Shown piece after piece: positions 33,812 to 42,814 of a stretch of DNA of 64,000 bases (positions are counted from its first letter, which is position 1; every line of letters begins with the position of its first letter). Position numbers and translations under genes: made by a program. Under the pieces are notes generated by a model, which saw only the letters and a program-made list of their open reading frames with translations, did not search any database and was not told the origin of the DNA. The stretch covers positions 248,001 to 312,000 of the forward strand of contig CAVOYR010000005.1 of assembly GCA_963700735.1 (NCBI GenBank), read 5' to 3'. The stretch comes from Anderseniella sp963700735 (GTDB lineage: Bacteria > Pseudomonadota > Alphaproteobacteria > Rhizobiales > Aestuariivirgaceae).

Positions 33812-35161
33812 TCAGGTTGCAGCAGAAAAGCGCAGTGACGGCAGGCCAAGGGCGACCACCGTCAGGTTCAGCGTGCGCTGTACGGACAGGCACAGCATGG
33901 CGGCGCGCACAGCCATGGCGAGGGCCGTGGCGACAGCGGCACCTTCGATGCCGTAATAAGGCACCAGCAACACCGACAATGCCACATTGAACACAACAGC
34001 CGTAATGGTGCTGACAAGCAGTTCCTTCTGGCGTCCCGCGGTGATGAGCAGTTCAGCCGACTGGCCGGCGAGGCTGCGCACCACGAGGCCCGCACCCAGG
34101 ATGCAGAGCACGCTGTATCCACCGGCGAACCCTTCACCGAAGGCAGCCAGCAGCCATGGCCCCGCCGCGATTGTTGCGGCCACGGCAAGTGCGGTGAACC
34201 AGAAGGTGGCACGGGTGGTGGCCCATACCGATTGCTGCAACCTGGTGCGGTCGGCCAACGCATTGGAGATGGAGAACCCGCGCGCAGACACGAAGTACAG
34301 CGCGTAGTAGACGAAGTTTGCCAGGGCCAGTGCGCGGGCGGCGGCAAAGTAGACACTTACCTCGGCAGGATCGAGCATCGCCCCCAGTACCAGTACGTCG
34401 GCGTATATGAGAAGGTCGTCCATGCCCGCCGCCAGCATCAGCGGCAACGACGCCTTCAGCCAGACGCGGCGGCTGCCGGTGACATCATCGGGGGACGTTG
34501 CTGCAGGCTCGCGCCGCAAGGCCCTCAGTACTGCTGCATACAGGCCGATCGTGACCAGGGCCATGGCGGCAACGACGACCACGCCGAGACCGGTCAGGTC
34601 CAGCGCAACGCCTGTCCATGCCACAACGGCACAGCCGGCCATGATGAGCAACGGCCGGATGACGTAAACCGGGATGCTGGTGAGCTTGTACCAGCCGTGC
34701 GCGCGGGCGATGCCTTCGAGAAAATTCTGCATGGCGATGAAGGGCAGCCCGGCGGCCACGATCAGCACGATCAGCCCGGCGCGGCTGTCGAGAAGGCCGC
34801 CTGCCGTGGCCGCCACGACAGCGAACGCCGCCAGAAGCCCGGACGCCAGCAGGACCATGCGAAGGCCGAACCGCCAGTACGCGGTTGCCGAGCCATGCCT
34901 GCCCCGGGCGCGGTATCGCGGCACGAACCGTACCGCCGACTCTGCAAAACCCATTGTCATGAAGGTGCCCAGCATGGCGAGCCACGTCCATGCGGTGACA
35001 TAACCACCGTAATCATCCATGGACATGAAGCGGGCAAGAAACACCTGCAGCACGAACATCAGCCCTGCACTTGCCACCCGCACGGCAAAGGCGAACGCAG
35101 CGTCCAGCAGGTGGCTGCGTCCGTGGCCGTTTGACGACAATTGCTCCGGGGCGGTTCGCAT
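33812..35161 (-). CDS. Polysaccharide flippase (MATE/Wzx-like, oligosaccharide transporter superfamily)
   Basis: A 449-residue inner-membrane protein with about 12-14 hydrophobic segments. The start of helix 1 (VRVASAGLMFVLQVFLARFMSMDDYGGYV) is the usual opening of lipid-linked oligosaccharide flippases such as Wzx. The rest shows the two-lobe MOP pattern, with an internal VPYYGIEGAAVATALAMAVRA characteristic of the C-terminal lobe. Its ATG shares a base with the stop of the upstream acetyltransferase gene (TGATG), so both act together, probably in surface polysaccharide export. Confidence 0.87.
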   Translation of the reverse strand: MRTAPEQLSSNGHGRSHLLDAAFAFAVRVASAGLMFVLQVFLARFMSMDDYGGYVTAWTWLAMLGTFMTMGFAESAVRFVPRYRARGRHGSATAYWRFGLRMVLLASGLLAAFAVVAATAGGLLDSRAGLIVLIVAAGLPFIAMQNFLEGIARAHGWYKLTSIPVYVIRPLLIMAGCAVVAWTGVALDLTGLGVVVVAAMALVTIGLYAAVLRALRREPAATSPDDVTGSRRVWLKASLPLMLAAGMDDLLIYADVLVLGAMLDPAEVSVYFAAARALALANFVYYALYFVSARGFSISNALADRTRLQQSVWATTRATFWFTALAVAATIAAGPWLLAAFGEGFAGGYSVLCILGAGLVVRSLAGQSAELLITAGRQKELLVSTITAVVFNVALSVLLVPYYGIEGAAVATALAMAVRAAMLCLSVQRTLNLTVVALGLPSLRFSAAT

Positions 35162-36348
35162 CACGAGGCCGTGGCCCAGGACGCAAATTGCCGTACACCG
35201 GCGGGAAGCGATTGGTAGGCCTGCTTCAGGGCTGGGCGCATGCGGGTACGCCACGCGAAACTGTAGACCCAGCCCGTCGCCGTATAGGCGCGGCTGAAGG
35301 CCTGCAGTTCGCAGGTCACGTTGGTCCAGCTGTCCTTGTAGCTCGCCACATTCCCCAACAGGTCATAGGCCTTGAGGTTGTTGTTGATGGCCCAGCCAAT
35401 GGTCGCCTCCATCTGCACAAGACCGGGAGACAGCTTGCGCAACTCCCAGTCAAACCCGCCGATATAGGCATACAGGTGGCCGTTGCGGATCATCGATATC
35501 TCGATGGCAATGATCGTGTCGCCCGCCTGCTTGACGAAGGCAACGGCCCCTTCGCTCTGGTCTGCGCGCCCGTGGAGCCTGGACAGGAAGCTGGCATATG
35601 CCGGAATCGAAAAACCGGCGCTGATGCGGCCTGTCCCTGCAATCCAGTCACGCTTCATCTGGACACAACGGTGCACCAGTTCCTCGAACTCCGGCTCGCC
35701 GCCCCAGACCGTGCGCAATTGAAGCGGTCCAATAGTGTTCTCGATCTTGCGGCGCAGTTGCGAGCGCTTGCGGCGCTTCTTTGGATCAGCGTCCTCGAAA
35801 TAGTCAGCCGGGGTTTCAAAGCGGGATAGATCCAGGCTGGCACTCTGGTTGACGTAGGCCATGTCGCGGTCGGCTGCGTTCAGCATGGCAGCAAGCGGCG
35901 ATGAGGCCGGCAGCAGTTCGATGTACAGCGCATCGCAGTGCTGCGGCATGGCAAGGTAGGAACGCAGCATGGCGGTGATCGAGGCCGTGCAGGCGTCCGG
36001 GTCCAGCAACATGCCGGCGTACTGGGTGTGCGGGTCGCCAAGCGCCGACACCACGCGAACGCCGAGCCTGGTCCGGGTCAGCATCAGCGGCACCACGGCC
36101 ACAAGGCTTTCGCCCTGCCAGACTGCGATGACGTATGGTTCGGTGCCGGGAACGGCCGGGGCCACGTGGCTCAGCCAGTTCGAGCACCAGTCGAAGGTCT
36201 GGAAGTAGGTCAGATCCTGCAAGCAACGCTGTTCCAGCGCCTGCCATGCGCCGGCAGCGTGGCCGATTGCCGCGAGGTCGCGCAGCACGGCAAGCCTGAT
36301 GCCGTTCGCACCCGTCACAAGGTCATGAGTATCAGTGGTCGTCGTCAT
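35161..36348 (-). CDS. GNAT acyltransferase of the BioF2-like/FemAB-type (CelD-like)
   Basis: A 395-residue cytosolic protein with two GNAT-like halves. The N-terminal WCSNWLSHVAPA, PYVIAVWQGESLVAVVPLML and RVVSALGDPHTQYAGMLLDP motifs, and the C-terminal GHLYAYIGGFDWELRKLSPGLVQMEATIGWAI, match the BioF2-like acetyltransferase domain seen in exopolysaccharide gene clusters. Residues ~198-211 are a basic patch (KKRRKRSQLRRK). It probably modifies a polysaccharide precursor with an acyl or aminoacyl group. It overlaps the flippase gene by one base. Confidence 0.85.
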   Translation of the reverse strand: MTTTTDTHDLVTGANGIRLAVLRDLAAIGHAAGAWQALEQRCLQDLTYFQTFDWCSNWLSHVAPAVPGTEPYVIAVWQGESLVAVVPLMLTRTRLGVRVVSALGDPHTQYAGMLLDPDACTASITAMLRSYLAMPQHCDALYIELLPASSPLAAMLNAADRDMAYVNQSASLDLSRFETPADYFEDADPKKRRKRSQLRRKIENTIGPLQLRTVWGGEPEFEELVHRCVQMKRDWIAGTGRISAGFSIPAYASFLSRLHGRADQSEGAVAFVKQAGDTIIAIEISMIRNGHLYAYIGGFDWELRKLSPGLVQMEATIGWAINNNLKAYDLLGNVASYKDSWTNVTCELQAFSRAYTATGWVYSFAWRTRMRPALKQAYQSLPAGVRQFASWATAS

Positions 36349-36472
36349 CGTACCTGAGACTGTCAGAAAAACCGCCAGCGGGCTGTTCCATCATGGGTAC
36401 AGACCGCATTCTCAGGCTTTCGGACAGCAAGCAGCGTGCCAGCCTGCCGCTATGGTACGTTCTGGCGCCTTA

Positions 36473-37885
36473 CTAACACTCAGGCAGGTTAACCGCGAGC
36501 CCGCCGAGGCTGGTTTCCTTGTACTTCTCGGACATGTCGACGCCGGTCTGGCGCATCGCCTCGATGCAGTTATCGAGCGGCATGAAGTGCTGGCCGTCGC
36601 CATGCAGCGCCAATGAGGCCGCAGAGACCGCCTTGATGGCACCAAGCCCATTGCGCTCGATGCAGGGCACCTGCACCAGACCGCCAACGGGGTCGCAGCT
36701 CATGCCAAGGTGATGTTCCAGCGCAATCTCGGCGGCGTTCTCGATCTGCTCGTTGGTGCCGCCCAGCGCCGCGCACAGGCCCGCCGCCGCCATTGCCGCA
36801 GCCGAGCCGACCTCGCCCTGGCAGCCCACCTCGGCGCCCGAGATCGATGCATTGTGCTTGATCAGACCGCCGATGGCAGCGGCTGTCAGCAGGAAGGTGC
36901 GCAGGCCCTCGTCGTTGGAGCCGATGCAATGCTCGCGGTAGTAGCGCATGACCGCCGGGACAACGCCTGCCGCACCATTGGTTGGCGAGGTGACGACCTT
37001 GCCGCCGGCGGCGTTCTCCTCGTTGACCGCCATGGCGTAGACGCTCATCCAGTCGTTGGCGACGTGGGGCTGGGCCATGTTGGAGCCGCGCTGCTCCAGC
37101 AGCCGTTCATGAATTTTCTTGGCGCGGCGGCGCACATTCAGCCCGCCCGGCAGGATGCCGTCCACGCGCAAGCCCCGGTCGATGCAGTCCGACATGGCGC
37201 GCCACACCCGGTCCAGACCGCTGTTGAGCTCTTCCGGCGTCAGGTGGGCCTGTTCGTTGGCCCGCTTCATGTCGGCAATCGTCTTGCCGTGGCGGGCACC
37301 CATATCGAGCATCTCGCGGGCGGTCGCGAACGGATAGGGATAGCCCGCTTCCTTCTTGGCGGCCTTCAGGCCCTTCGGCGTGCGGTCAAGCCCGGACAAT
37401 TCATCGCCGGTCAGCACGAACCCGCCGCCGATCGAATAGTAGGTTTCCTCGAAGCGCAGCGCGCCGCCAGCGTCGAAGGCGCGCAGCACCAGCGCGTTGG
37501 CATGGCCGGGCAAGGCCGGACCATAGTCGAACACCAGATCCTCATCGGGGCGGAAGCGCATCGGCGGCAGGCCGGCCGGCGTCACCACACCCGTATCGGC
37601 GACGGCTTGCAGGGCTGCTTCTGCCTCATCGGCATCAATGGTTGCAGGCTCGAACCCGCTCAAGCCCAGAGTGACGGCGCGGTCCGTGGCATGGCCCTTG
37701 CCGGTGAATGCCAGCGAGCCGTGCAGCGTGCACGTGACATGGGCCACCGGCCCCGCCCCGGGGATCGGTGCCGCATCCTCGCGCAGGCTTTGCAGGAAGC
37801 GTGCGGCGGCCGTCATCGGACCCATGGTGTGCGATGACGACGGCCCGATGCCGATCTTGAAAATGTCAAATATGGAGAGGAACAT
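36473..37885 (-). CDS. sdaA: L-serine ammonia-lyase (iron-sulfur, single chain)
   Basis: Deaminates L-serine to pyruvate using a 4Fe-4S cluster. 470 residues, the size of single-chain SdaA/SdaB. The N-terminal SIFDIFKIGIGPSSSHTMGPM is diagnostic, as are SPTNGAAGVVPAVMRYY, GCQGEVGSAAAMAAAGL with a cluster Cys, and LGMSCDPVGGLVQVPCIERN. The serine-binding SSSHT and the cluster cysteines are all intact. It is a single gene, divergent from the L,D-transpeptidase gene with 126 bases between. Confidence 0.97.
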   Translation of the reverse strand: MFLSIFDIFKIGIGPSSSHTMGPMTAAARFLQSLREDAAPIPGAGPVAHVTCTLHGSLAFTGKGHATDRAVTLGLSGFEPATIDADEAEAALQAVADTGVVTPAGLPPMRFRPDEDLVFDYGPALPGHANALVLRAFDAGGALRFEETYYSIGGGFVLTGDELSGLDRTPKGLKAAKKEAGYPYPFATAREMLDMGARHGKTIADMKRANEQAHLTPEELNSGLDRVWRAMSDCIDRGLRVDGILPGGLNVRRRAKKIHERLLEQRGSNMAQPHVANDWMSVYAMAVNEENAAGGKVVTSPTNGAAGVVPAVMRYYREHCIGSNDEGLRTFLLTAAAIGGLIKHNASISGAEVGCQGEVGSAAAMAAAGLCAALGGTNEQIENAAEIALEHHLGMSCDPVGGLVQVPCIERNGLGAIKAVSAASLALHGDGQHFMPLDNCIEAMRQTGVDMSEKYKETSLGGLAVNLPEC

Positions 37886-38011
37886 GTCGTAAGGTCGCTA
37901 TTGCTTTCACTGGTCAGGATAGTCCGAAAAATCACTGGTGCGATGTCACGCGCGACATCACACTGCGGTTTGACGGCATCTCCATTATCCGCTCCCCGTA
38001 CAGGAGAAAAC

Positions 38012-39040
38012 ATGCAGAACGTTTCGCGCAGAACATTCAACGTCACCAGCCTGGCCGCAGGTGCCATGGTGCTCGCTGTGCCCGGGCTGGTGCATGCTGC
38101 CATGACACAAGGCATACAGGTCGACAAGCCGGCTGACCAGTTGCAGCCGGGTGAATTCGTGTGGCAGCCGGAGCGGTCGCCGGACGGGCCGGTGGCGATC
38201 ATCGTGTCGCTGCCGGACCAGCTCGTGCATGTCTACCGCAACGGGCTGCGCATCGGTGTCTCGACCTGCTCAACGGGCAAGCAGGGTCACACGACACCGG
38301 CGGGCGTGTTCACCATCCTGCAGAAGGACAAGAACCACCGGTCCTCGACCTACAACAACGCGCCGATGCCCAACATGAACCGGTTGACATGGTCGGGCAT
38401 CGCGCTGCACGCGGGCAACCTGCCCGGCTATCCGGCCTCGCACGGGTGCGTGCGCCTGCCGGTCAAGTTCTCGCAGCTGCTGTTTGCAGTCACGCATCTC
38501 GGCACACCCGTCATTTTGGCCAATGGCCACAGCCAGCCGCGCGAGGTGGTGCATCCGGGCATGGTGCTGGCCGACTATGCCGAGCACGAGTTCGAGCAGC
38601 TGACCGGCAAGCACTTCAAGACGGCTGCTGCCCAGCGCATTCCCCAGCACGAGGAAGGCCATGCCGCCACATCAGTGCTGGTGAGCAGCGTGTCACAGGA
38701 GATCATGGTGCTTGAGAACGGCCGTATCGTGGCCAAGGGCAAGGCCTATATCAAGAACCCCGGCCATCCGCTGGGCAATCACGTGTTCATTCTCAACCGC
38801 GCCCATGATGGCCGCAAGGGACTGGCCTGGCACGCGATCGGGCATCACCCGAAGCTGGCGAACGGGTTCGACCATCCGGAAGAAGACACGATCAAGCGGC
38901 TGGCCGCCGACAAGCCGATCATCGAGGCCATCCAGCAGCGCATGCACCCGGGACTGCTGATGGTGATGTCGGACATGCCGCTGCACGAGAACACCCGCTC
39001 GGCGCACGACTTCGTCATTGCGGTTGAAGACAACGCCTGA
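38012..39040 (+). CDS. L,D-transpeptidase with Tat-type leader and C-terminal extension
   Basis: A 342-residue exported protein. The leader SRRTFNVTSLAAGAMVLAVP is twin-arginine like. The YkuD domain (VAIIVSLPDQLVHVYRNGLRIGVSTCS, HTTPAGVFTILQKDKNH, IALHAGNLPGYPASHGCVRLP with catalytic His and Cys) ends near residue 180. The remaining ~160 residues contain a second region that repeats the fold's opening pattern (QEIMVLENGRIVAKGKAYIKNPGHPLGNHVF), so it may be a degenerate or regulatory second domain. CAGGAG lies 6 bases before the start. The LprI-like gene follows after 12 bases. Confidence 0.9.
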   Translation: MQNVSRRTFNVTSLAAGAMVLAVPGLVHAAMTQGIQVDKPADQLQPGEFVWQPERSPDGPVAIIVSLPDQLVHVYRNGLRIGVSTCSTGKQGHTTPAGVFTILQKDKNHRSSTYNNAPMPNMNRLTWSGIALHAGNLPGYPASHGCVRLPVKFSQLLFAVTHLGTPVILANGHSQPREVVHPGMVLADYAEHEFEQLTGKHFKTAAAQRIPQHEEGHAATSVLVSSVSQEIMVLENGRIVAKGKAYIKNPGHPLGNHVFILNRAHDGRKGLAWHAIGHHPKLANGFDHPEEDTIKRLAADKPIIEAIQQRMHPGLLMVMSDMPLHENTRSAHDFVIAVEDNA

Positions 39041-39052
39041 GGAACGACACAG

Positions 39053-39666
39053 ATGAAAGCGTCCTTTACCACTGCCCTTTTGAGCATGACCTTGCTGGCC
39101 AGCCCCGCCCTTGCCCAGTCCGGCCCGGCATTCGACTGCAGCAAGGCCGAACACGAGATCGAGACGCTGATCTGCCAGGACGAGCGAGCTTGCCGCGACA
39201 GGACCGCCAGATGGACGAGGTGTACAAGCAGGCCGTCGCCAGCCTCGAGAAGGTCGATGCCGGCGGGCCGGAAGCCATCCAGGAGCTCAAGACCTTCCAG
39301 CGCGGCTGGATCGGCGGGCGCAATGATTGCTGGAAGGCGGAAGACAAGCGGCAGTGCACGGCCGATATCTATGACCGGCGCATTGCCGAACTGCAGGCAG
39401 AATATTTTCTCGTCGAGGGCGGCGAGCCGGTGTTCTACACCTGCAACGGCAACCCAGCCGACGAGATCGTGGCGACATTCATCCCTACCGAACCTCCGTC
39501 AGTTCGGCTTGAGCGGGGCGACACCACGAAGGTCGGAATCCTGTCGCCAGCCGCCTCCGGCTCGCGTTACGATGCAGACTTCGGGGTGTTCTTCTGGGTA
39601 CAGGGCGATGAAGCCCAGGTGGCCTGGCCGCAGGAGAACGAGTTCAACTGCGTGGTGCGAAAGTGA
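39053..39666 (+). pseudogene. LprI/DUF1311-like exported lysozyme-inhibitor family protein, one frameshift
   Basis: An exported protein with signal KASFTTALLSMTLLASPALA, then FDCSKAEHEIETLICQDE in one frame and ASLPRQDRQMDEVYKQAV in the next. Adding one G at about 39184 (GAGCGA to GAGGCGA) joins them into the LprI/DUF1311 pattern: C-x-K-A-x-x-x-x-E-x-x-I-C ... LDxQMDxxYxxA, WIGGRNDCW. The second half (PVFYTCNGNPADEIVATF ... FNCVV) resembles MliC-type lysozyme inhibitors. The restored protein is ~204 residues. LprI and MliC proteins protect peptidoglycan from lysozyme, fitting the neighbouring L,D-transpeptidase. Confidence 0.82.
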
Positions 39667-39962
39667 AGACAGTCTGCAAGCTTGTGACCGGCATTTACGT
39701 GATGCTCTGTATTGGTGCGCTGGCGGTGATTCCGCTCAATGCAGCCGGCATGTTTGGCGAACCCGATCCGCTGTCAGGGGTGTTCGCCGTGATCCTGGCC
39801 ATGCCGTGGCTGCACATCCTGACCAACCTTGCCGGTGACACAGGCGGCAACACGACCGCAGGGTTTGCGCTGGCCGGCGCAGGGATGGGGCTCAACGCCG
39901 CCATCCTCTGGTACGGCTGCCGGTGGCTCAGGACCGGCAAGCTGACGCCGGAGAAGGATTAA
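39663..39962 (+). CDS. Small membrane protein of unknown function
   Basis: A 99-residue protein with three hydrophobic stretches (LVTGIYVMLCIGALAVIPL, VFAVILAMPWLHILTNLA, GFALAGAGMGLNAAILWYG) and a short polar C-terminus. It starts with GTG overlapping the stop of the LprI-like gene (GTGA), so the two belong together. I recognise no family with confidence. Its TAA overlaps the TAA of the convergent aldolase gene (TTAA at 39959-39962). Confidence 0.75.
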   Translation: MKTVCKLVTGIYVMLCIGALAVIPLNAAGMFGEPDPLSGVFAVILAMPWLHILTNLAGDTGGNTTAGFALAGAGMGLNAAILWYGCRWLRTGKLTPEKD

Positions 39963-40723
39963 CTGGCGTAATTCGAGCCTTCGTCGTCCAGGATTGCCTT
40001 CAGCTCGCTGAGGTGGCAATCGGCCTGGCCAGGATAGTTTTCCAGCTCGCGGGCGGTCTTCTCAGCCACCGCGTCCGACAGCACCTTAAGCTTGCGGCCG
40101 GTCCACAGCGCCTTGATGTAGGTCTCGGCGGCGCGCTCGAAATAGTACATCCGGTTGAACGCCTGGGCGACGGTATCGCCGATGACCATGATGCCGTGGT
40201 TGCCCATGATCAGCACCTGCTTGCTCGGGTCCGACAGGTGCGAGCAGGCCCGCTCGGCCTCTTCCTCGAAGGCGAGGCCGCCGTACTGGTCATCAATGGC
40301 ATAGCGATTGAAGAAGGTGGCGCAGTTCTGGTCGATGGGCGGCAGGCTCGGATCGTCCAGCGTGGCGAGCACCGTGGCATGGATCGAATGGACGTGCAGC
40401 GCCACGCGGGCATGCGGGCACAGCCGGTGGATGGCGCCGTGCAGGCCCCAGGCGGTCGGGTCCGGCGCGTCGGGGCGGTTCATCGCTTCCGGGTCGTTGG
40501 CGTCGAGCAGCAGCAGGTCGGAGGCCTTGATGCGTGAAAAGTGCACCTGGTTCGGGTTCATCAGGAATTTCGTGCCGTCATCGTTGACCGCGACGGAGAA
40601 GTGGTTGGCGACCGCCTCGTGCATGTTCAGCCGCGCCGTCCAGCGGAAGGCGGCAGCGAGATCAACCCGCTCCTGCCAGTGATCGAGGGTGTTCGGGCGA
40701 AGCTGTGTGGCGGTGGCGGTCAT
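39959..40723 (-). CDS. Class II aldolase/adducin family protein
   Basis: A 254-residue protein of the class II aldolase/adducin superfamily, which includes fuculose-1-phosphate aldolase and related sugar-phosphate lyases. N-terminal DLAAAFRWTARLNMHEAVANHFSV is typical. The zinc site pattern ALHVHSIHATVLATL provides two His residues, and VLIMGNHGIMVIGDTVAQAFNRMYYFERAAETY supplies the conserved GNHG and the tail helix. Substrate is not evident; many such genes without sugar neighbours act on unknown ligands. The start MTATATQ is preferred to an upstream in-frame ATG. Confidence 0.9.
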   Translation of the reverse strand: MTATATQLRPNTLDHWQERVDLAAAFRWTARLNMHEAVANHFSVAVNDDGTKFLMNPNQVHFSRIKASDLLLLDANDPEAMNRPDAPDPTAWGLHGAIHRLCPHARVALHVHSIHATVLATLDDPSLPPIDQNCATFFNRYAIDDQYGGLAFEEEAERACSHLSDPSKQVLIMGNHGIMVIGDTVAQAFNRMYYFERAAETYIKALWTGRKLKVLSDAVAEKTARELENYPGQADCHLSELKAILDDEGSNYAS

Positions 40724-40798
40724 GGGAAACCCCTTCGGTGAATTACTGCGGATAGCGTCAAAATTGCCGCAGAAACCATTGCCGGGCAATGACAATCG

Positions 40799-41545
40799 TC
40801 ATGCAGGAACGGTCTGGCCGTCCCACGCAAACACGCTGCCCGATGCATCGGGTCCGGCCTTGTCGATCACGCCGAGCAGGTAGCGGGCCGACTGGTCCGG
40901 CGAAAACAGCTTGTCTCCGGCCACGTTCGACTGGAACGGCCTGGACAGGCCAGTGTCCACGGTGCCGGGGTGAAGACCGAGAATGACCTGCTCCTTGCGG
41001 GTGCGCGCAAGCTCGATCGCCGTGGTCTTCAGCAGCATGTTCAGCGCCGCCTTGGAGGCACGATAGGCGTACCAGCCGCCCAGCCTGTTGTCGGAGATCG
41101 AGCCGACACGGGCCGAGATGGCAGCAACAACCGCCTTGCCGGTGCGCGGCAGCAACGGCACGAAGTGCTTCATCACCAGCGCCGGGCCGATGCTGTTGAC
41201 GGCAAAGTTGCGGGCCATCATCTCCGGGTCCAGCATGCGCAATGCCTTTTCCGGTTTGACCTCGTCGCCGTCATGCAGCAAGCCGGTGGCGATGATCACC
41301 AGTCTCAGGTTTGGCAGTTGGCCAGCCATGGCGGCCGCCCGTTCGATGGACTGTTCGCTGGTCAAGTCGATGTGGCCGGCCGTGATGCTGGCGTGTTCAG
41401 GCGCGTTTCCCGAGCGTGACAGGGCGATCACCCTGCCCAGTGCCGGATCGTGTGCGAGCAGGCGGCAGAACCCCGAGCCGATGCCGCCGCTGGCACCGAT
41501 GACCACGGCGTCGTATGGCGCTTCAAGACTGGTCAGCGATGTCAT
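40799..41545 (-). CDS. Short-chain dehydrogenase/reductase (C-factor-like)
   Basis: A 248-residue NAD(P)-dependent oxidoreductase. GASGGIGSGFCRLL binds the cofactor; NFAVNSIGPALVMKHF holds the family Asn; the active site is WYAYRASKAALNMLLK (Tyr-x3-Lys), with a Ser in AISARVGSI. LHPGTVDTGLSRPF is typical of the C-factor/CsgA-like subgroup. The ATG overlaps the stop of the TIGR03862-type flavoprotein (ATGA), so they form an operon. The substrate is not evident. Confidence 0.93.
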   Translation of the reverse strand: MTSLTSLEAPYDAVVIGASGGIGSGFCRLLAHDPALGRVIALSRSGNAPEHASITAGHIDLTSEQSIERAAAMAGQLPNLRLVIIATGLLHDGDEVKPEKALRMLDPEMMARNFAVNSIGPALVMKHFVPLLPRTGKAVVAAISARVGSISDNRLGGWYAYRASKAALNMLLKTTAIELARTRKEQVILGLHPGTVDTGLSRPFQSNVAGDKLFSPDQSARYLLGVIDKAGPDASGSVFAWDGQTVPA

Positions 41546-42771
41546 TCAAGGCCGTCCTTCCTGACTGCCATTGCATGTGCGGCAGCGCCCTGCCCCGCAA
41601 TTGCGCCGGTGGAGAGACACGCCTGCAACAGGTATCCGCCGGTGGGTGCGTCCCAGTCCAGCATCTCGCCACAGGCGAACACGCCCGGCAACTTGCGCAG
41701 CATGAACGCCTCGTCCAGCTCTCCGGCAGCGATGCCGCCAGCAGTTGAAATGGCCCGGTCGAGCGGCTGGATGCCGGTGACGGGGAGTGCCACTGCCTTG
41801 AGGCTGGCAGCCAGCACTTTATCGCTGCTGTCAGGCGGCATCTTCGAGAAATCGCGCCAGACCGAAATCGCTGCAGCGCTTAAGCCCACCGCCTTGCGCA
41901 GCCGGTTGGACAACGACTGCTTGCGCGGCACGCCCGCCAGGCGTGAGGCAATTGCTGCAATGTCTTGGCCGGGCCTCAGATCGAGCATCAGCCTGACGCC
42001 GTCTGCCGGGCTGGCATCGAGGCCATCGCGCAGTTGCCGGGACAGCGCATAAACGGCACCGCCTTCCAGCCCTGTTGCCGTGATCATTGCTTCGCCATTG
42101 ACCGCCTGGCCCGCCAGCGACAGCGCAATACGCTTGAGCGGTTGCCCGGCGTGACGCTCGACGGTCATTGGCGACCAGCCGATGATGACGCCTGCGTTGG
42201 AGGCACGAAGCGGCGTGACCTCGATGCTCTTGCCGCGCAGGATACCGGTCCAGCCGCCATCTGCGCCAAGCCTTGGCCAGCTTGCGCCGCCCAGCGCCAG
42301 CACCGTGGCATCTGCCTTGATCGACGATCCATCGGCGAAAGCGAGGCCGCCGTCCGGCGTCCAGCCCGTCCATTCGGTACGGGTCAACAGTTTCACACCC
42401 TTGCCATCCAGATCGCGAAGCCAGGCCCGCAACAGGGGCGAGGCCTTGAAACTCCTGGGGAACACCCGGCCGGACGAGCCTGCGAAGGTTTCCTCCCCGT
42501 GAGCATCGGCCCATGCGCGCACGGCATCAGGCGGCAACTGGCGAATTGCCAGCTCCAGCAAGCTTGCGGCAGGGCCATAGTGTTCGAGAAACTGTGGCAG
42601 CGGATTTGTGTGGGTGAGGTTCAACCCGCCCCGGCCCGCCATCAGGAACTTGCGCGACGGCGACGGCATGCGCTCGATGACGGTAACGTCCGCGCCGGAC
42701 CGGGCGGCAACATCTGCCGCCATCAAGCCGGCGGGCCCTGCCCCGATGACAACGATGTGGAGTTTGCTCAA
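41542..42771 (-). CDS. NAD(P)/FAD-dependent oxidoreductase, TIGR03862/HI0933-like
   Basis: A 409-residue flavoprotein. The N-terminus VVIGAGPAGLMAADVAARSG binds FAD; PSRKFLMAGRGGLNLTHT is the HI0933/BaiN-family signature; TVLALGGASWPRLGADGGW and the C-terminal TAGGIAAGELDEAFML, GVFACGEMLDWDAPTGGYLLQACLSTG are family landmarks. The TIGR03862 subfamily has no established substrate that I know. It overlaps the SDR gene downstream by 4 bases. Confidence 0.92.
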   Translation of the reverse strand: MSKLHIVVIGAGPAGLMAADVAARSGADVTVIERMPSPSRKFLMAGRGGLNLTHTNPLPQFLEHYGPAASLLELAIRQLPPDAVRAWADAHGEETFAGSSGRVFPRSFKASPLLRAWLRDLDGKGVKLLTRTEWTGWTPDGGLAFADGSSIKADATVLALGGASWPRLGADGGWTGILRGKSIEVTPLRASNAGVIIGWSPMTVERHAGQPLKRIALSLAGQAVNGEAMITATGLEGGAVYALSRQLRDGLDASPADGVRLMLDLRPGQDIAAIASRLAGVPRKQSLSNRLRKAVGLSAAAISVWRDFSKMPPDSSDKVLAASLKAVALPVTGIQPLDRAISTAGGIAAGELDEAFMLRKLPGVFACGEMLDWDAPTGGYLLQACLSTGAIAGQGAAAHAMAVRKDGLE

Positions 42772-42814
42772 GACCGTGCCTGCGCACGCTGCACCAGCGC
42801 CGCTGAGACCGGCA

